Part shown: positions 44,870 through 55,720 of the stretch, piece after piece | Position numbering within the stretch: the first letter of the stretch is position 1 | Layout of the letters: the number at the start of each line of letters is the position of its first letter | Assembly (NCBI RefSeq): GCF_029784135.1 | Contig: NC_073746.1 | Coordinates: forward strand, 68,202,763-68,266,762 | Source: Toxorhynchites rutilus septentrionalis | Lineage: Eukaryota > Arthropoda > Insecta > Diptera > Culicidae | DNA length: 64,000 bases | Direction of reading: 5' to 3' | The notes under the pieces: generated by a model | Databases searched by the model: none | What the model was told of the DNA's origin: nothing | The model's input: the letters and a program-made list of their open reading frames with translations, nothing else | Program-made: the position numbers and the translations under genes

Positions 44870-47467
44870 GACTTCAACGCCTGGGCTGAGGAGTGGGGAA
44901 GCAGATGCACCAACGCCAGGGGGTACAGCCTACTAGAAGCCTTCGCAAAACTAGACGTCACACTTCTGAACGAAGGCACTAGCAGCACCTTTCGAAGGGA
45001 CGGCCGCGAATCCATCATCGATGTAACTTTCTGCAGTCCATCACTGGCGGCTAATACGAAGTGGAGAGTGTCGGAGGGATACACACACAGCGACCACCAG
45101 GCAATCCTGTATAGTGTCGGCCAACGGAATCCCGCAGCGGTACGGAATACAAAAACCTTTGAGCGGAAGTGGAGGACAAAGGTTTTTGACAAGGAGCTTT
45201 TCGTCGAAGCACTACGCATAGACAGCAGAACTCTTAATCTGAGCGCCGACGGGCTGGCAGGAACATTGGTGAGGGCATGCGATACAGCGATGCCGAGAAG
45301 ACTGAACCCGACGAATGAACGACGTCCAGCCTACTGGTGGAACGAGACACTCAGCATCCTCCGCGCTAACTGTCTACGAGCCAGAAGAAGAGTCCAGAGG
45401 GCACGAACCGATGTAGAGAGAGAGGAGCACCGCGCGTCTTTCCGAGCGACCAGAGCCGCCTTGAAACGAGAGATACGTAGGAGCAAATCGAACTGCTATA
45501 GGGAGCTGTGTCGAGACGTCGACGCAAATCCTTGGGGTGAAGCATATCGAATCGTGATGGCGAAATTCCGTAGTTCAACGACTCCCATGGAATTATGTCC
45601 GGAAAAACTCGAGGTCATTGTGAATGGACTCTTTCCGCAGCACGACCCACCGACGTGGCCACCCACACTGTACGGTGAGGACGAAGCAGAGAACGCACAA
45701 GTCACCAACGAAGAACTCATCGCGGTGGCAAAAGGTCTAAAGTTGAAAAAAGCACCCGGCCCCGACGGAATCCCCAATGTGGCCCTGAAATCGGCGATCC
45801 TTGCTTTCCCCGACATGTTCAGGGTGGTGCTGCAGAAATGCCTGGATGACGGTCTCTTCCCTGCGGAATGGAAGATACAAAAGTTGGTGCTGCTCCCGAA
45901 ACCAGGAAAGCCACCTGGAGATCCAGCGTCGTATAGGCCTATTTGTTTGTTGGATACTTTGGGAAAGCTCTTGGAAAGGGTTATTCTCAACAGACTGGTG
46001 AAATGCACGGAGGATGACCACGGATTGTCGAAAATGCAGTTCGGGTTCCGGAAAGGAAAGTCGACAGTGGACGCTATTCGGACAGTTATCGAGAAAGCTC
46101 AGGTCTCGCTTAAACAAAAACGAAGAGGCGACCGTTACTGCGCGGTGATTTTGATTGACGTGAAGAACGCCTTCAATAGTGCCAGCTGGGAGGCCATCGC
46201 CGAGGCGCTACACAGATTGAAGGTCCCTAGCTACCTGTACAGGATACTGAGGAGTTATTTCCAGAATCGGATCCTGGTATACAACACAGACAGGGGACAG
46301 ATAGTGAAGAATATCTCGGCGGGAGTTCCACAAGGCTCCATCCTAGGTCCTACGCTTTGGAACACGATGTACGACGGTGTTCTAAGGCTGAAGCTACCCA
46401 GAGGTGTGGAGATCGTGGGCTTCGCGGACGACATCGTAACAACGGTAATCGGCGAGACGCTTCAGGAGGTGGAAATGTTGGCGACTGAGGCTGTAGACAT
46501 GATCGGTAGTTGGATGGACAGCGTAAAGCTCCAGATGGCACATCACAAAACCGAGGTGCTGTTAGTGAGCAATTGTAAGGCAGTGCTGCGGGCAGAGGTA
46601 TCGGTCGGAGGACATACCATCGTTTCGAAGCGGGCGGTGAAGTACCTCGGAGTCATGATCGACGACCGACTGAACTTCAACCAGCACGTCGACTATGCAT
46701 GTGGGAAGGCGTCAAAGGCCATCAACGTGGTGGCGAGGATCATGCCAAATAGCTTTGGCCCAAGCAGCAGCAAGAGGCGTCTCTTGGCAAGTGTATCTTC
46801 GTCGATACTGAGGTATGGTGGCCCTGCCTGGTTGGCGGCTCTGGAAACCCACCGAAATCGGAGGAAGCTGAACAGCACATTCCGACTCATGGCCATGCGA
46901 GTCGTAAGTGCTTATAGGACCATTTCGACAGAAGCTGTGTGTGTAATCGCCGGAATGATTCCCATCTGCATCACTCTGGCGGAAGATAGCGAGTGCTACA
47001 AGCGACGGGAAAGCAGAGGTATCCGGAAATTGATGAGAGCGGAGTCGTTGGACAAATGGCAGTATGAATGGGATACGGCAGAAAATGGTAGATGGACGTA
47101 CAGGCTGATACCGGTACTTTCGACCTGGTTGAACAGGAAACACGGTGAAGTTAACTTTTACTTGACGCAGTTTCTGTCTGGGCATGGCTGTTTCAGGCAA
47201 TATCTACACCGGTTCGGGCACGCAGTTTCACCCCTCTGTCCGGAGTGTGGAGATATGGAGGAAACACCGGAGCACGTCGTTTTTGTCTGTCCCAGGTTCA
47301 CCGAAAGGCGCGAGGGGCTGCCTGCACTTCATGTCGAGAATATTGTGGAGGAGATGTGTCGCGACGAGATGATCTGGAATGCCGTGAGCAGTGCAATCAC
47401 ACAAATCATGTCGGAGCTGCAGCGAAGGTGGAGGGCTGACCAAAGTGCTGACAACGTCCGACGGTGA
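44870..47467 (+). CDS. R1-clade ORF2, 5'-truncated endonuclease plus reverse transcriptase
   Basis: 865 codons open from the truncation point to TGA at 47465-47467; the ATG at 45068 is internal. The start DFNAWAEEWGSRCTNARG is the GDFNA block of AP-type endonucleases. TFRRDGRESIIDVTF (about 45) and YTHSDHQAI (about 71) are the remaining nuclease blocks. RT follows: LKKAPGPDGIP (about 292), LLPKPGKPPGDPASYRPICL (about 341), AVILIDVKNAFNSASW (D430), AGVPQGSILGP (about 484) and the catalytic GFADDIV (D520, D521). A CCHC knuckle CPECGDMEETPEHVVFVC lies near 789-806. No internal stops. The clade call rests on the SDHQAI, DVKNAFN and FADD wording and the insertion site. Without the front of its nuclease it is inactive. 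Confidence 0.93.
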   Translation, partial: DFNAWAEEWGSRCTNARGYSLLEAFAKLDVTLLNEGTSSTFRRDGRESIIDVTFCSPSLAANTKWRVSEGYTHSDHQAILYSVGQRNPAAVRNTKTFERKWRTKVFDKELFVEALRIDSRTLNLSADGLAGTLVRACDTAMPRRLNPTNERRPAYWWNETLSILRANCLRARRRVQRARTDVEREEHRASFRATRAALKREIRRSKSNCYRELCRDVDANPWGEAYRIVMAKFRSSTTPMELCPEKLEVIVNGLFPQHDPPTWPPTLYGEDEAENAQVTNEELIAVAKGLKLKKAPGPDGIPNVALKSAILAFPDMFRVVLQKCLDDGLFPAEWKIQKLVLLPKPGKPPGDPASYRPICLLDTLGKLLERVILNRLVKCTEDDHGLSKMQFGFRKGKSTVDAIRTVIEKAQVSLKQKRRGDRYCAVILIDVKNAFNSASWEAIAEALHRLKVPSYLYRILRSYFQNRILVYNTDRGQIVKNISAGVPQGSILGPTLWNTMYDGVLRLKLPRGVEIVGFADDIVTTVIGETLQEVEMLATEAVDMIGSWMDSVKLQMAHHKTEVLLVSNCKAVLRAEVSVGGHTIVSKRAVKYLGVMIDDRLNFNQHVDYACGKASKAINVVARIMPNSFGPSSSKRRLLASVSSSILRYGGPAWLAALETHRNRRKLNSTFRLMAMRVVSAYRTISTEAVCVIAGMIPICITLAEDSECYKRRESRGIRKLMRAESLDKWQYEWDTAENGRWTYRLIPVLSTWLNRKHGEVNFYLTQFLSGHGCFRQYLHRFGHAVSPLCPECGDMEETPEHVVFVCPRFTERREGLPALHVENIVEEMCRDEMIWNAVSSAITQIMSELQRRWRADQSADNVRR

Positions 47468-47509
47468 AAGGTGAACAACGGCGACGGCTGTTGCAAGAGA
47501 TGGTACCTC

Positions 47510-48030
47510 ACGAGAGTAGCTGTGACGGGGTGCGCGTTGTGTTGGAGGGCACCACCTAATCGGCTCTCCGCTGGGAAGAGAAATCCTGCGAGGGTGACTG
47601 TGACGGGGCGCGCGTCAAGTTGGAGGGCGCTTCCTAATCGGTGCACGTCTCGACAGGTAAACGGATACTGCCGCGGAGAACAGCAAAAGGCCTACCTGAC
47701 AACGCCTGATCGTGGCCTGGATGGAGGAACACCGCGAACATTTCGAAGGAACGAGCATCAAGGATGAAGCCACGATCAAAATGGTGAATACCCCACGAGA
47801 GTAGCTGTGACGGAGTGCGCGTCAGGTTGGAGGGCACTGCCTAATCGGCGCTCCGTTGGGAAGAGAAATCCTGCGAGGGTGACTGTGACGGGGCGCGCGT
47901 CAAGTTGGAGGGCGCTTCCTAATCGGTTCACGTCTCGACAGGTGAGAAACCCCGCGAGGGTGGCTGTGACGGGTTGCGCGTCAAGTAGGAGGGCAATTCC
48001 TAATCGGTTCACGTCTCGACGGGTAAATTC
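47510..48030 (+). repeat. tandem repeats in the LINE 3' UTR
   Basis: Five to six units of roughly 65-75 bp with GCGAGGGTGACTGTGACGGG, GCGCGTCAAGTTGGAGGGC and CCTAATCGG, interrupted by a 110-bp unrelated stretch near 47665-47790. Alternate units end either GGGAAGAGAAATCC or CACGTCTCGACAGG. Confidence 0.85.
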
Positions 48031-48294
48031 AAAATGCCTGCGAAGAGGACATCAGCGCAGTGGAATTAAAAACGAATGGAAAGAAAAAAATATTGAGAAA
48101 AAGGGAAGGACAACGCTAGTTAGCGTTGAAAACTCGAGAAGTGCATGAGCACAGCCGCCCCCTGAAGTAGTCGCCTAGATGTGGTCCCAGGGGGAATAAG
48201 GCAACGAGTAGAGGGCTTGGTTTTTGTGGGTGCGATCCCCACTCGACGTCTGGGTTAACCCTTCCCAGGTAAGGCTGGTAGAGCGTTCCTCACC

Positions 48295-48328
<34 letters not shown>

Positions 48329-48330
<2 letters not shown>

Positions 48331-48480
48331 GTACATGCAAACACACACACACTCGCACACAAAAACACATACACGCAAATGTATACGCAAACGAACACAC
48401 GCAGACGCACACACTCTCTCACACAAAAAACGCATCGCAGCTGCTCACTGCTCACTCTCTCACTATGTTTGTGTTTACGT
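48329..48480. repeat. AC-rich repeat, right copy
   Basis: Starts with the right target duplication and carries CACACGCAGACGCACACACT and AACGCATCGCAGCTGCTCAC, homologous to 44705-44790. Confidence 0.85.
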
Positions 48481-49851
48481 CAAGAATACGAACATTTACG
48501 ACCGTTTACGACTGTTCACGACGACCGCGCTTCATTTTTTAGCGATTTTATTTATAGTAAGACAATTTTGTTATATTTTTTTTGTTTTTCTAATTGTATT
48601 CGTCTCTATTATGTCTGTCATGATCTTGGTGATGATAGACTATTTTTTTAATTTGTTGTTTTTATATTGTAGTAGTTGAAAAAAAAAGTAGTCTACAAAA
48701 GTTTGAGCGTTGCGCGCGTTGCACAGATATAAGGGATAAGAATTTAAAAGTTTTGTAAGAGCCGGTCTAGAAATTGTTCGTAAAGAAAAATTTCTCGATT
48801 TCTCTGGGTGGGGATATTTAAAGTCAATCCAAAACAAGGCTGGCGGTTGGACTGGTGTCTTGGTGGACCATTTGGCTGTAAGGGCCGGAACCGTATCGGC
48901 TCTGTGGCGGACAAGACTGAGTATTGGCTTGTCTTTCGACATTGCAATTGTAAATAAAATCAGTTCGTTTTTTTTTGCTAAACTGATTTCAATGCTGAGA
49001 AAACAAAATAAATATCTTTTAGATAACTCGTCTTGCTCAAACCTCTGTAGGGGAAGGAGACGGGACCATCATCATCATCATCATTAAAAGAGGAATTTGA
49101 ATTTGACATTTGACATAAGTAACATTTTGAGACCGAAAAATTCCAACTAATATTTGCAAATTCCTCTGCAATATCATTTAAAAACACTACTAACACTACT
49201 TAACTACTAATTTTAATGCCGATTTTTGCATAAAAGATCATTTTTCATCCATTTATAGTAGATTCTTACCTTTTCTAGCACTTAACATGAAAACAGCAAA
49301 CACAATAGTTAAAAAAAACTATAAAAACTGAAAAAATAAGGATGCTTGGTTTTAGGGAATCTGCTCATGCAAATATTTTATCACTGGTTTTGGCAGTCAT
49401 TTTTTTTGCAAATACAAATGAATTATAAATTAAAGGCAGTATCGATATCTGTAAATGATGCTAAAATGAAGTCAATACCCCAAAGAAAGTCAAGGTTTTC
49501 ATTATTCAATTATTTATGACATTAAAGTTCAGTAAATTTATGTTTAAACATGAAGTGTTCGGAAATCACGACTGTTCGTAATTTGAAACTAAACGGTACA
49601 AAGAAACCATTTGTTCAGTCTTCATCTACTTTCTATTATACCTAAAACCTAATTCAATTTGAACAGTTATTCAAACGTCACTATTGCCACTGATCGTATC
49701 TTTCAGTTCTGTTTCACACATCATTCCACAACTATCGCAGGACAATCCTATCTCTCACATTCGTTTGGATTCAAGCCACAATCTATTTGAAATCGGATTT
49801 TATGTTCTATGGTTAGCTTTAAATACATTCATAAGATAGGTGTTTACAAAT
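48481..49851. other. intergenic DNA, no gene supported
   Basis: 48800-48940 (with TTGGTGGACCATTTGGCTGT) is GC-richer and ends upstream of a (CAT)n tract at 49069-49085; it could be a LINE 3' end with a microsatellite tail but I cannot confirm it. The rest is AT-rich. Confidence 0.35.
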
Positions 49852-49924
49852 GGGGATGTAGCTCAGATGGTAGAGCGCTCGCTTAGCATGTGAGAGGTAC
49901 GGGGATCGATGCCCCGCATCTCCA
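49852..49924 (+). tRNA. tRNA-Ala-AGC: tRNA-Ala (anticodon AGC)
   Basis: Full cloverleaf of 73 nt: acceptor GGGGATG with CATCTCC (one G-T pair), D-arm GCTCAGATGGTAGAGC, anticodon arm CTCGC-TTAGCAT-GTGAG, T-arm CGGGG-ATCGATG-CCCCG, discriminator A. The B-box reads GGATCGATGCC, with A and G at places where most tRNAs have T and C, a small departure. A Pol III T run follows at 49934-49938. Confidence 0.95.
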
Positions 49925-49939
49925 TATATATTCTTTTTG

Positions 49940-51259
49940 GTGGATTATGCAGCATCATAATTTCACGACACCAAATCCCCATAATAATGATGCGTGTGTA
50001 CAAAACAACACTTTCCAACGCGTATTTTTGTCACAAATTCCTCTCAGTGCCACTAACAGAGTACAACATGATAGTGAATCCGCATATCTCCATATGGACG
50101 CTAATAAACTTCGACGCTGAATCACATCACGCATCTGGTTCGGCGCAAAAACGCATGTTTATGGTTACATATTTAAACAGGCTATGTTCAATGTCAAATA
50201 TTGGCGCTCACTCCCGGAAATCCAGTCTTCCCGCGAGCCAACGTTGTTTCGTAGTGACATCTTCTATCGACAATACCACCTTCAGCACATACTCGCCTCT
50301 GATTGCAATTATTCGCATCATATCCTTGGCTTCGAACATCGTCAACCGATGCGAAAAACTAACCGTGCAAAATTTTAATCAGTTCACCACGCCTTCCCCG
50401 TCCTCCCACACGCATTTCCCAAAGGATCAACAATACGGTTTGTTTGACGGTTGCAAACATATCGCACATATTCACGGCGAACAACTGGATTTTCCGAGTC
50501 GGATCCGCGCCGCACCGATGGAGCTCATTATAGGCCAGATCGGTTGGCGTGAAATGAGTGTTTGATTTTACCATCGCGCCATCGTGCCATCGTGACTCGT
50601 CCCGTGCCGTTTCGTGAGCGCGAAGATGATAGAAGATCGCGCATTGTTTCACTGTTTATCCCGGGCATCGCTTCGCTCCTGAAAGCAGCAGCGTCAGTAC
50701 GTGAATTTATTGAATGCGTGTGGGCGTTCGTTACGCGGCGATTTGTGACGCTGCATACGAATGGTGAGATTAAATTAAACGATAACATTGGTGTTGCGCA
50801 CCCAAACCAGGGGCTCCGTATTTGAGCTCTGTCAATAGCAGGTGCCATATTTTAACCATCATCGATGCGTGTTCCCGTGGTTCATACTGCTAGCAATTAA
50901 AACCACAACAAACAACTTGAAAGTTAACATATTTCCTAAACCAAAAGTCTGCTGAAACTCTGAACTCGGAGAGCGAGACGTTCGCCACAATCCGGACTTA
51001 AGAGCTCGCCTGAGCTTAGATGGCTTCGAGCAACAAATGGCCGTAAGGTGCAAAGTGAGCAAATCAATGGTTGTATACTTTTCTGGAAACAGTTTCCGAA
51101 CTATGTTCTGAAGCCCGGCAATTTAGAGGAAGGTGTGCAAGAACTCATAAATCATCCGTTATCGTAGGCGCCCAGAAATGCTTCGTGGAGGTGGGAAAGT
51201 TGTGCACTCAATAAAGTTTTGAACTGTTTGCCGAGCGATGGAAATTTTCGATATAAGCG
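49940..51259. other. intergenic DNA, GC-richer in part, no gene supported
   Basis: 50100-51100 has many overlapping frames on both strands (up to 218 codons) without recognisable domains, stop-delimited rather than gene-like. CG dinucleotides are frequent between 50480 and 50760. Confidence 0.35.
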
Positions 51260-51301
51260 TTGAATTAATGCATCCCCGCTCCCCAGGATGCATTAATTCA
51301 A
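51260..51301. repeat. perfect 16-bp hairpin
   Basis: TTGAATTAATGCATCC at 51260-51275 and its exact complement at 51286-51301, with a 10-base C-rich loop (CCGCTCCCCA). Confidence 0.95.
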
Positions 51302-51767
51302 AATAGCAACATTCTCGAGCATTAGTATATTAGTATATCGTGTAATTGTGTACGAAGGGAAATTGTTTTCAGGGGAATATCACGTACAATGCAAAAAAGT
51401 AATAATGTGATGAGATTTGAGAAAAGGTCAATATTCAATATGAGATTCAAAAATCAATTTGTCATCATAAACAACTCCTTGACTCTAAAAGGCCTTGGTT
51501 GCAAGGCCCTTAGGCCTTGCTTCTGTAACCTGGAATTAATGCTACCATTTCTCCCACTGATAAAGAGTGAGTGGGCTTTTGTCGAACCAAACTGTCGTGA
51601 ACTTCGGAACACCAAAATAATGGACGAAAAGGAAATGATGAGGAAGTGGAGAAAACTGAAAAAGCACAAATTTCGAGCACATCAACTTGAAATTTAACCA
51701 ACATATGTAAACTGAAATACATACTGTACTGAACAACTGTAAAAATTTGGTTTTATTTCGACAACTA

Positions 51768-53113
51768 TACTGCCGTAATTTTGCAAAGTGACGCAAGCGC
51801 CAGAGGGAAGAACTTTCAGTACGAGACTTTTTGTAAAATTACATGTATAATCAGCATACGCGTACATTACGAAAATCTTATCTGTACAAAATGTGTACTG
51901 TTGATGGAAAAACATTGCCATCGGGTTGATTTTTGAAAAAATGTAGTTTTAGCTAAGCTATGCCACCAACGCCAGCTTGTTGTGGAAACAGCAAATTTAA
52001 ATCGCTGTTTCCACAACCGATTGGCGTTCATCCATCAAAGTATGCAAGAATATATTTCCAATTATTTTCTACAACATGCCGCCGTTGAGCGAAGCATGAG
52101 GAAGCATCAGGGAGAAGAATCCACACACTTTTCCGAATTAGTAGCATGCGTCAAGCAGATTAACGTAGTTGAGAACCCGATCGCAATAATTTTGGACAGC
52201 ACCTTTTTTTCGAATTCGAAATGCAATTGAAACCATCCGTGTTAAATAAGATAATGCCGTCCGAAATTATCCGATATAAAACAGATACAGTTTACGCGAG
52301 GATGTTTTGAGTTTTGTTACAAGATGCGTTTCGATGAAGCATTTAGAATAGTGCAGCTGTTCACCAAATCCGACATTTACCATTCAATCAACACTCAGCC
52401 TCAATTTATTCGAAAGAAGAATTTAGCAGGCGAGAAAAGTAAACATCGTCAAGAAGCTTTGTCCCTCGATGCCTGAAGAAAAAAGACACTACATATTATC
52501 GTAGTAATCAACAATTAAATTGTTGAGTTTGAACTATTTAGTTCTAATCTTTATGTGCTATATGTGAGAACAGCAGGATAAATTATTCCGTTAAGCTGGG
52601 TTTGATTTTATGAATTTAAAGTACATGATCTTATGAGCTACTTAGTACATGATTTGTAGTTCTAAAACAGAATTGCTATTATAAAAGTAGCATTGCATGG
52701 GGATGGACTGTTTTTGATTAAAATATTTGGCATGACGAGCTTTTCGGAAAAAGTATTTTTTACAAGAAAGAAGGTATGTGACTTTTATTATGCTAAACGT
52801 TCATTACGGAAGATGTTGTTACGTGAAATTTGCTGTCCATGCTCGTTCATCCTACGCTATCAGAACAGATAAAAAATCACATCGCATCACAATCAAATTA
52901 CGTCACATCATAGGGGAAATGGCGCTTGCGCCACATCACAGTGGAATTGGCGCTTGCGCCAAACTGTTTTCAAGCTTTTACGGGGTCATTTTTCCACATT
53001 TCTGTAAAACTTCACAATTGTTTGAAAGGATTTGGTATTCTTTATCGATCTATAACAAAAAACGTAAAATGACAATTTTGGCGCTTGCGTCACTTTGCGA
53101 AATTACGGCAGTA
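51768..53113. mobile_element. 1.35-kb TIR element with TA duplication, no recognised transposase
   Basis: The ends TACTGCCGTAATTTTGCAAA and TACTGCCGTAATTTCGCAAA are inverted and both continue GTGACGCAAGCGCCA, giving about 36 bases with one mismatch. TA flanks both sides (51766-51767, 53114-53115). The length suits Tc1/mariner, but no DDE motif is readable on either strand. Two palindromes TGGCGCTTGCGCCA (52920-52933, 52948-52961) repeat part of the terminal sequence internally. Confidence 0.8.
51968..52028. repeat. 61-nt imperfect hairpin inside the TIR element
   Basis: Outer stem AACGCCA/TGGCGTT (7 bp), a symmetrical 4x4 internal loop, inner stem GTTGTGGAAACAGC with GCTGTTTCCACAAC (14 bp), and an 11-base AT-rich loop. 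Confidence 0.9.
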
Positions 53114-53608
53114 TAGCCGATATACCAATGAGTAGTTTTGTAAAATTTCTGCCAATTATGTTATAATTTGAATGCAGTTCTCATGTGAAATGATAGTGAA
53201 ACCAATGATAGTTACGCGCGGATTACTCTAAGGAAGCAATTGTGATACTACAAGCATAAGCTTCTGCTATTTTATTATTTTCAATTGTATTATTGTCATT
53301 ATATAATTTTAAGTTGATTTTCGAAAATGATATTATTTGTATGTTTAATAATCTGTTCAGCTCTAGCATAAGAAAAATCTTTTTTCTAATTTTAATTTCT
53401 CGAAGAAAAAATTAATAAAAGAAGAATTTAATTGAAAACCATTTAAACAATATGTCCAAATATTGCGCTTTTTACGCGCTTTTACGTAGAGACTTGTATA
53501 GGGATACCATCTGTCCTGATTTAGCAGGACATGTCCTGATTTTGAGATCTTTTTGGGGCGTCCTGATTTATTTTTCATATTCTATATTATATAATTTTAA
53601 TAAAAATT
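53114..53608. other. AT-rich intergenic DNA, no gene supported
   Basis: 53130-53260 shares blocks with 3470-3560 (GATAGTGAAACCA and AAGGAAGCAATTG), pointing to a dispersed repeat. 53500-53570 repeats the phrase TCCTGATTT three times. Confidence 0.4.
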
Positions 53609-55640
53609 ATAGGAGGTTGTGTCCAAGATACGACCGCATTGTTGACGTAGAACTCCGCTGTTATTTTATATAAGTCGCTTGTCTATACCTTCGGATATTA
53701 TTCTATGATGCTGTGAAATTTTAGAAACAACTGCTTCGTAGAATAATCCCTAAAATGGTTTTTTCATTGTAGAATCAGTTGACGATAATTGGTTGATGAT
53801 TCATTCTTGCCCTCGCAAAGCAATATACTAGCTAATCGTATGTCGCAATTTATTTCATGTCAATGCACTCAAAATTTACCTCGAACGCTATTCCGGTGGC
53901 CTTTTTCGCAATTGACATAGATTCGGCTACAGTCGATTATATACATGTTGCACCAGCACCATTATTTCACATCTCATAAATACATCAATACATCTTTGGC
54001 TCCGCATGGAAACAACAACAATGATAACACTTGCAAGTATCAAATATCATGCTACATGTTATTTAGTATTGCCTCAAAGGAATCGCACCTCTAGGCATCG
54101 TTCGTACAACGTAAACCAAGCGTTCACCATAACATGCATACAGAGCCATACATTGGTGGCTTGAAACTAATAGGAATATAAACACTTCTCATCCTTTTGC
54201 GCTATTCTCTAAAGAAACGCTTCTGTTAATATTACTGGCCTCGAAAAAAGTTGCATTACTTTCTCATGCTCGAAAGAAGCGCAGCTGTCACCCTTAGTGG
54301 AGGAAGTTTTGCTACTGGCAAGCGAAACCTAATCACATACAAAATTCCAGAACGACATTTACTTTCTTGGTGACTAAACAAGCGAAATGAACTCTTTTTG
54401 TTAATATCAAAAACCTCGAAAACAGTAGCAATGCTTCATTATGATTAATATTAGCGCAAATGCAATCCTAGTTGGAGGCAGTTTTGCGACTGGCACGCGA
54501 ACCCAAATAATTTATAACATTCCAGTAAGACATTCAAGATGCTTGATATTCCCAAAATAATTTTTTGGCGCACAACCTTAATGCCTGCTTCGCCATAATG
54601 TCAGTTCAATGCATTGATGTATTCTGAAAGGCACCAACGAAGCCCTTATGATGACGGAAAGCAAACAATGTTAACTGCTTGGAAAAAGACTGAATTATGT
54701 CACACAGCTTGCACTCTGCTGTAACACCCATCGATGCGAATTCGCTGATGAGTTTGTCAAGAGCGACCGTCTTCACCACCAGCGGGGGGAGCTTGATTTC
54801 GGTTACTGCCTGGGTAACGGCGTTTACATTTTCGACCTACGCGCCGAAATCGCCTACTTCGCTGTTGTTCGGCGCGGCGTCACACTCGCGAAGGCTCGGT
54901 TTGGTGCTAGCGCTTTTCACTGCACCAACATCGCGTGCATCATTAGATGACGCTTGCCTCGAAATTTTATTGCCCCTGGCAATGTGTCCGTTTTTTGCAG
55001 GGCTCGAGCCTGCCTTCCTCTTCTTCTTGCTCATCACACACTACGTGAAGCGTCCAATTTATGACGCGGAAAGAAAAACACACGATACGAATAACGCGAA
55101 AAACGAACAGAAAAATCAAACGACGATATCCAAGTTGGATTACCACTGGTGGGGTCCAATCTTAGATCGAAGTGCAGCGAAGGCAAATTGAACTGGATTG
55201 CTCAACAATCCGATGCCGAATGAAAGTTTGCCTCAGCGAGATCCACTGTTTATACTCTAGGCAAGTATTCCCCTTCATTCTGCTACTTTTTCTTTGTTCA
55301 CGGAGACTTTGAATCCTACGATTTCCCCTCCGTTGGTCGTCGATAAGTTGCTCGTTATTGACAGCTCTGTTTGGGAAAGCACACAAATGGACAGAACAAA
55401 TGTATGGGAAAATGGAAACGCTTAAAGTTTTCATGAATTTTAACCATTTACAAACCAGGGGATTCTAATGTATAGCATATTAAACAAATCTTACGGAATT
55501 TCCGATTCTTTTGGTATGTAAACCGCCAAAATCCGTTCGCGGCAAAAACAGTTATTAACGTTAACTTTATTTCATAAAAACGTGACCTGTTTTCTGATTT
55601 GGCACCCTTAATGAAAGACGTAGTTCTACGTCAAAAAATC
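53609..55640 (+). mobile_element. unclassified hairpin-ended element, copy D
   Basis: Left GGTTGTGTC, CAA, GATACGACC, then GTTGACGTAGAACTCCG. Right AAAGACGTAGTTCTACGTCAAA at 55615-55636. The left kilobase aligns in order with the copy at 63206 (ATAAGTCGCTTGTCTATA, GACGATAATTG, GATGATTCATTCTTG, ACAATGTTAACTGCTTGGAA). The right 270 bp aligns with copy C. A LINE ORF1 fragment lies inside (54695-55220). Confidence 0.6.
54697..55058 (-). pseudogene. non-LTR retrotransposon ORF1 (gag-like) 5' fragment
   Basis: On the minus strand, MMSKKKRKAGSSPAKNGHIA starts at 55037, runs through a basic and Ser-rich region, hits one in-frame TAG near 54840, and continues IKLPPLVVKTVALDKLISEF, then ASMGVTAECKLC. 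The LPPxVVK...KLC wording is that of the segment before the zinc knuckles in ORF1 proteins of mosquito Jockey-type LINEs. The knuckles themselves are missing. Upstream minus-strand sequence to about 55200 may be its 5' UTR. The plus-strand 164-codon frame over this region is judged a shadow. Confidence 0.5.
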
Positions 55641-55720
55641 AATTTTGTTGACGAATCATATTTTTTTTCACCGTATTCTGCTTTCAAGGATTTTTTTTTA
55701 TGACTATAGTTTTTTTTTTA

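Larger units (their letters stand above)
44868..48328 (+). mobile_element. R1-clade non-LTR retrotransposon, 5' truncated
   Basis: Inserted in AC-rich repeat DNA. The 15-base duplication ACGTACATGCAAACA is present at 44853-44867 and 48329-48343. The copy starts inside the endonuclease domain, so the 5' UTR, ORF1 and the start of ORF2 are missing. The 3' UTR (47468-48300) holds tandem repeats, and the element ends with about 29 A. R1-clade elements that choose AC-type repeats (such as Waldo and Mino in mosquitoes) are known; assignment to one of them is inference. Confidence 0.93.

Noticed and set aside
48223..48300. tRNA-like text (GATCCCCACTCG)
   Set aside because: No cloverleaf can be drawn; it is the end of the R1-clade LINE 3' UTR before its A tail.
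49909..50565. 218-codon open frame starting in the tRNA-Ala gene
   Set aside because: Overlaps the tRNA 3' end, has no domain, and equally long frames exist on the other strand nearby.
54697..55191. 164-codon plus-strand frame
   Set aside because: The minus strand carries a recognisable LINE ORF1 wording (LPPLVVK...KLC) across the same bases, so the plus-strand frame is a shadow.
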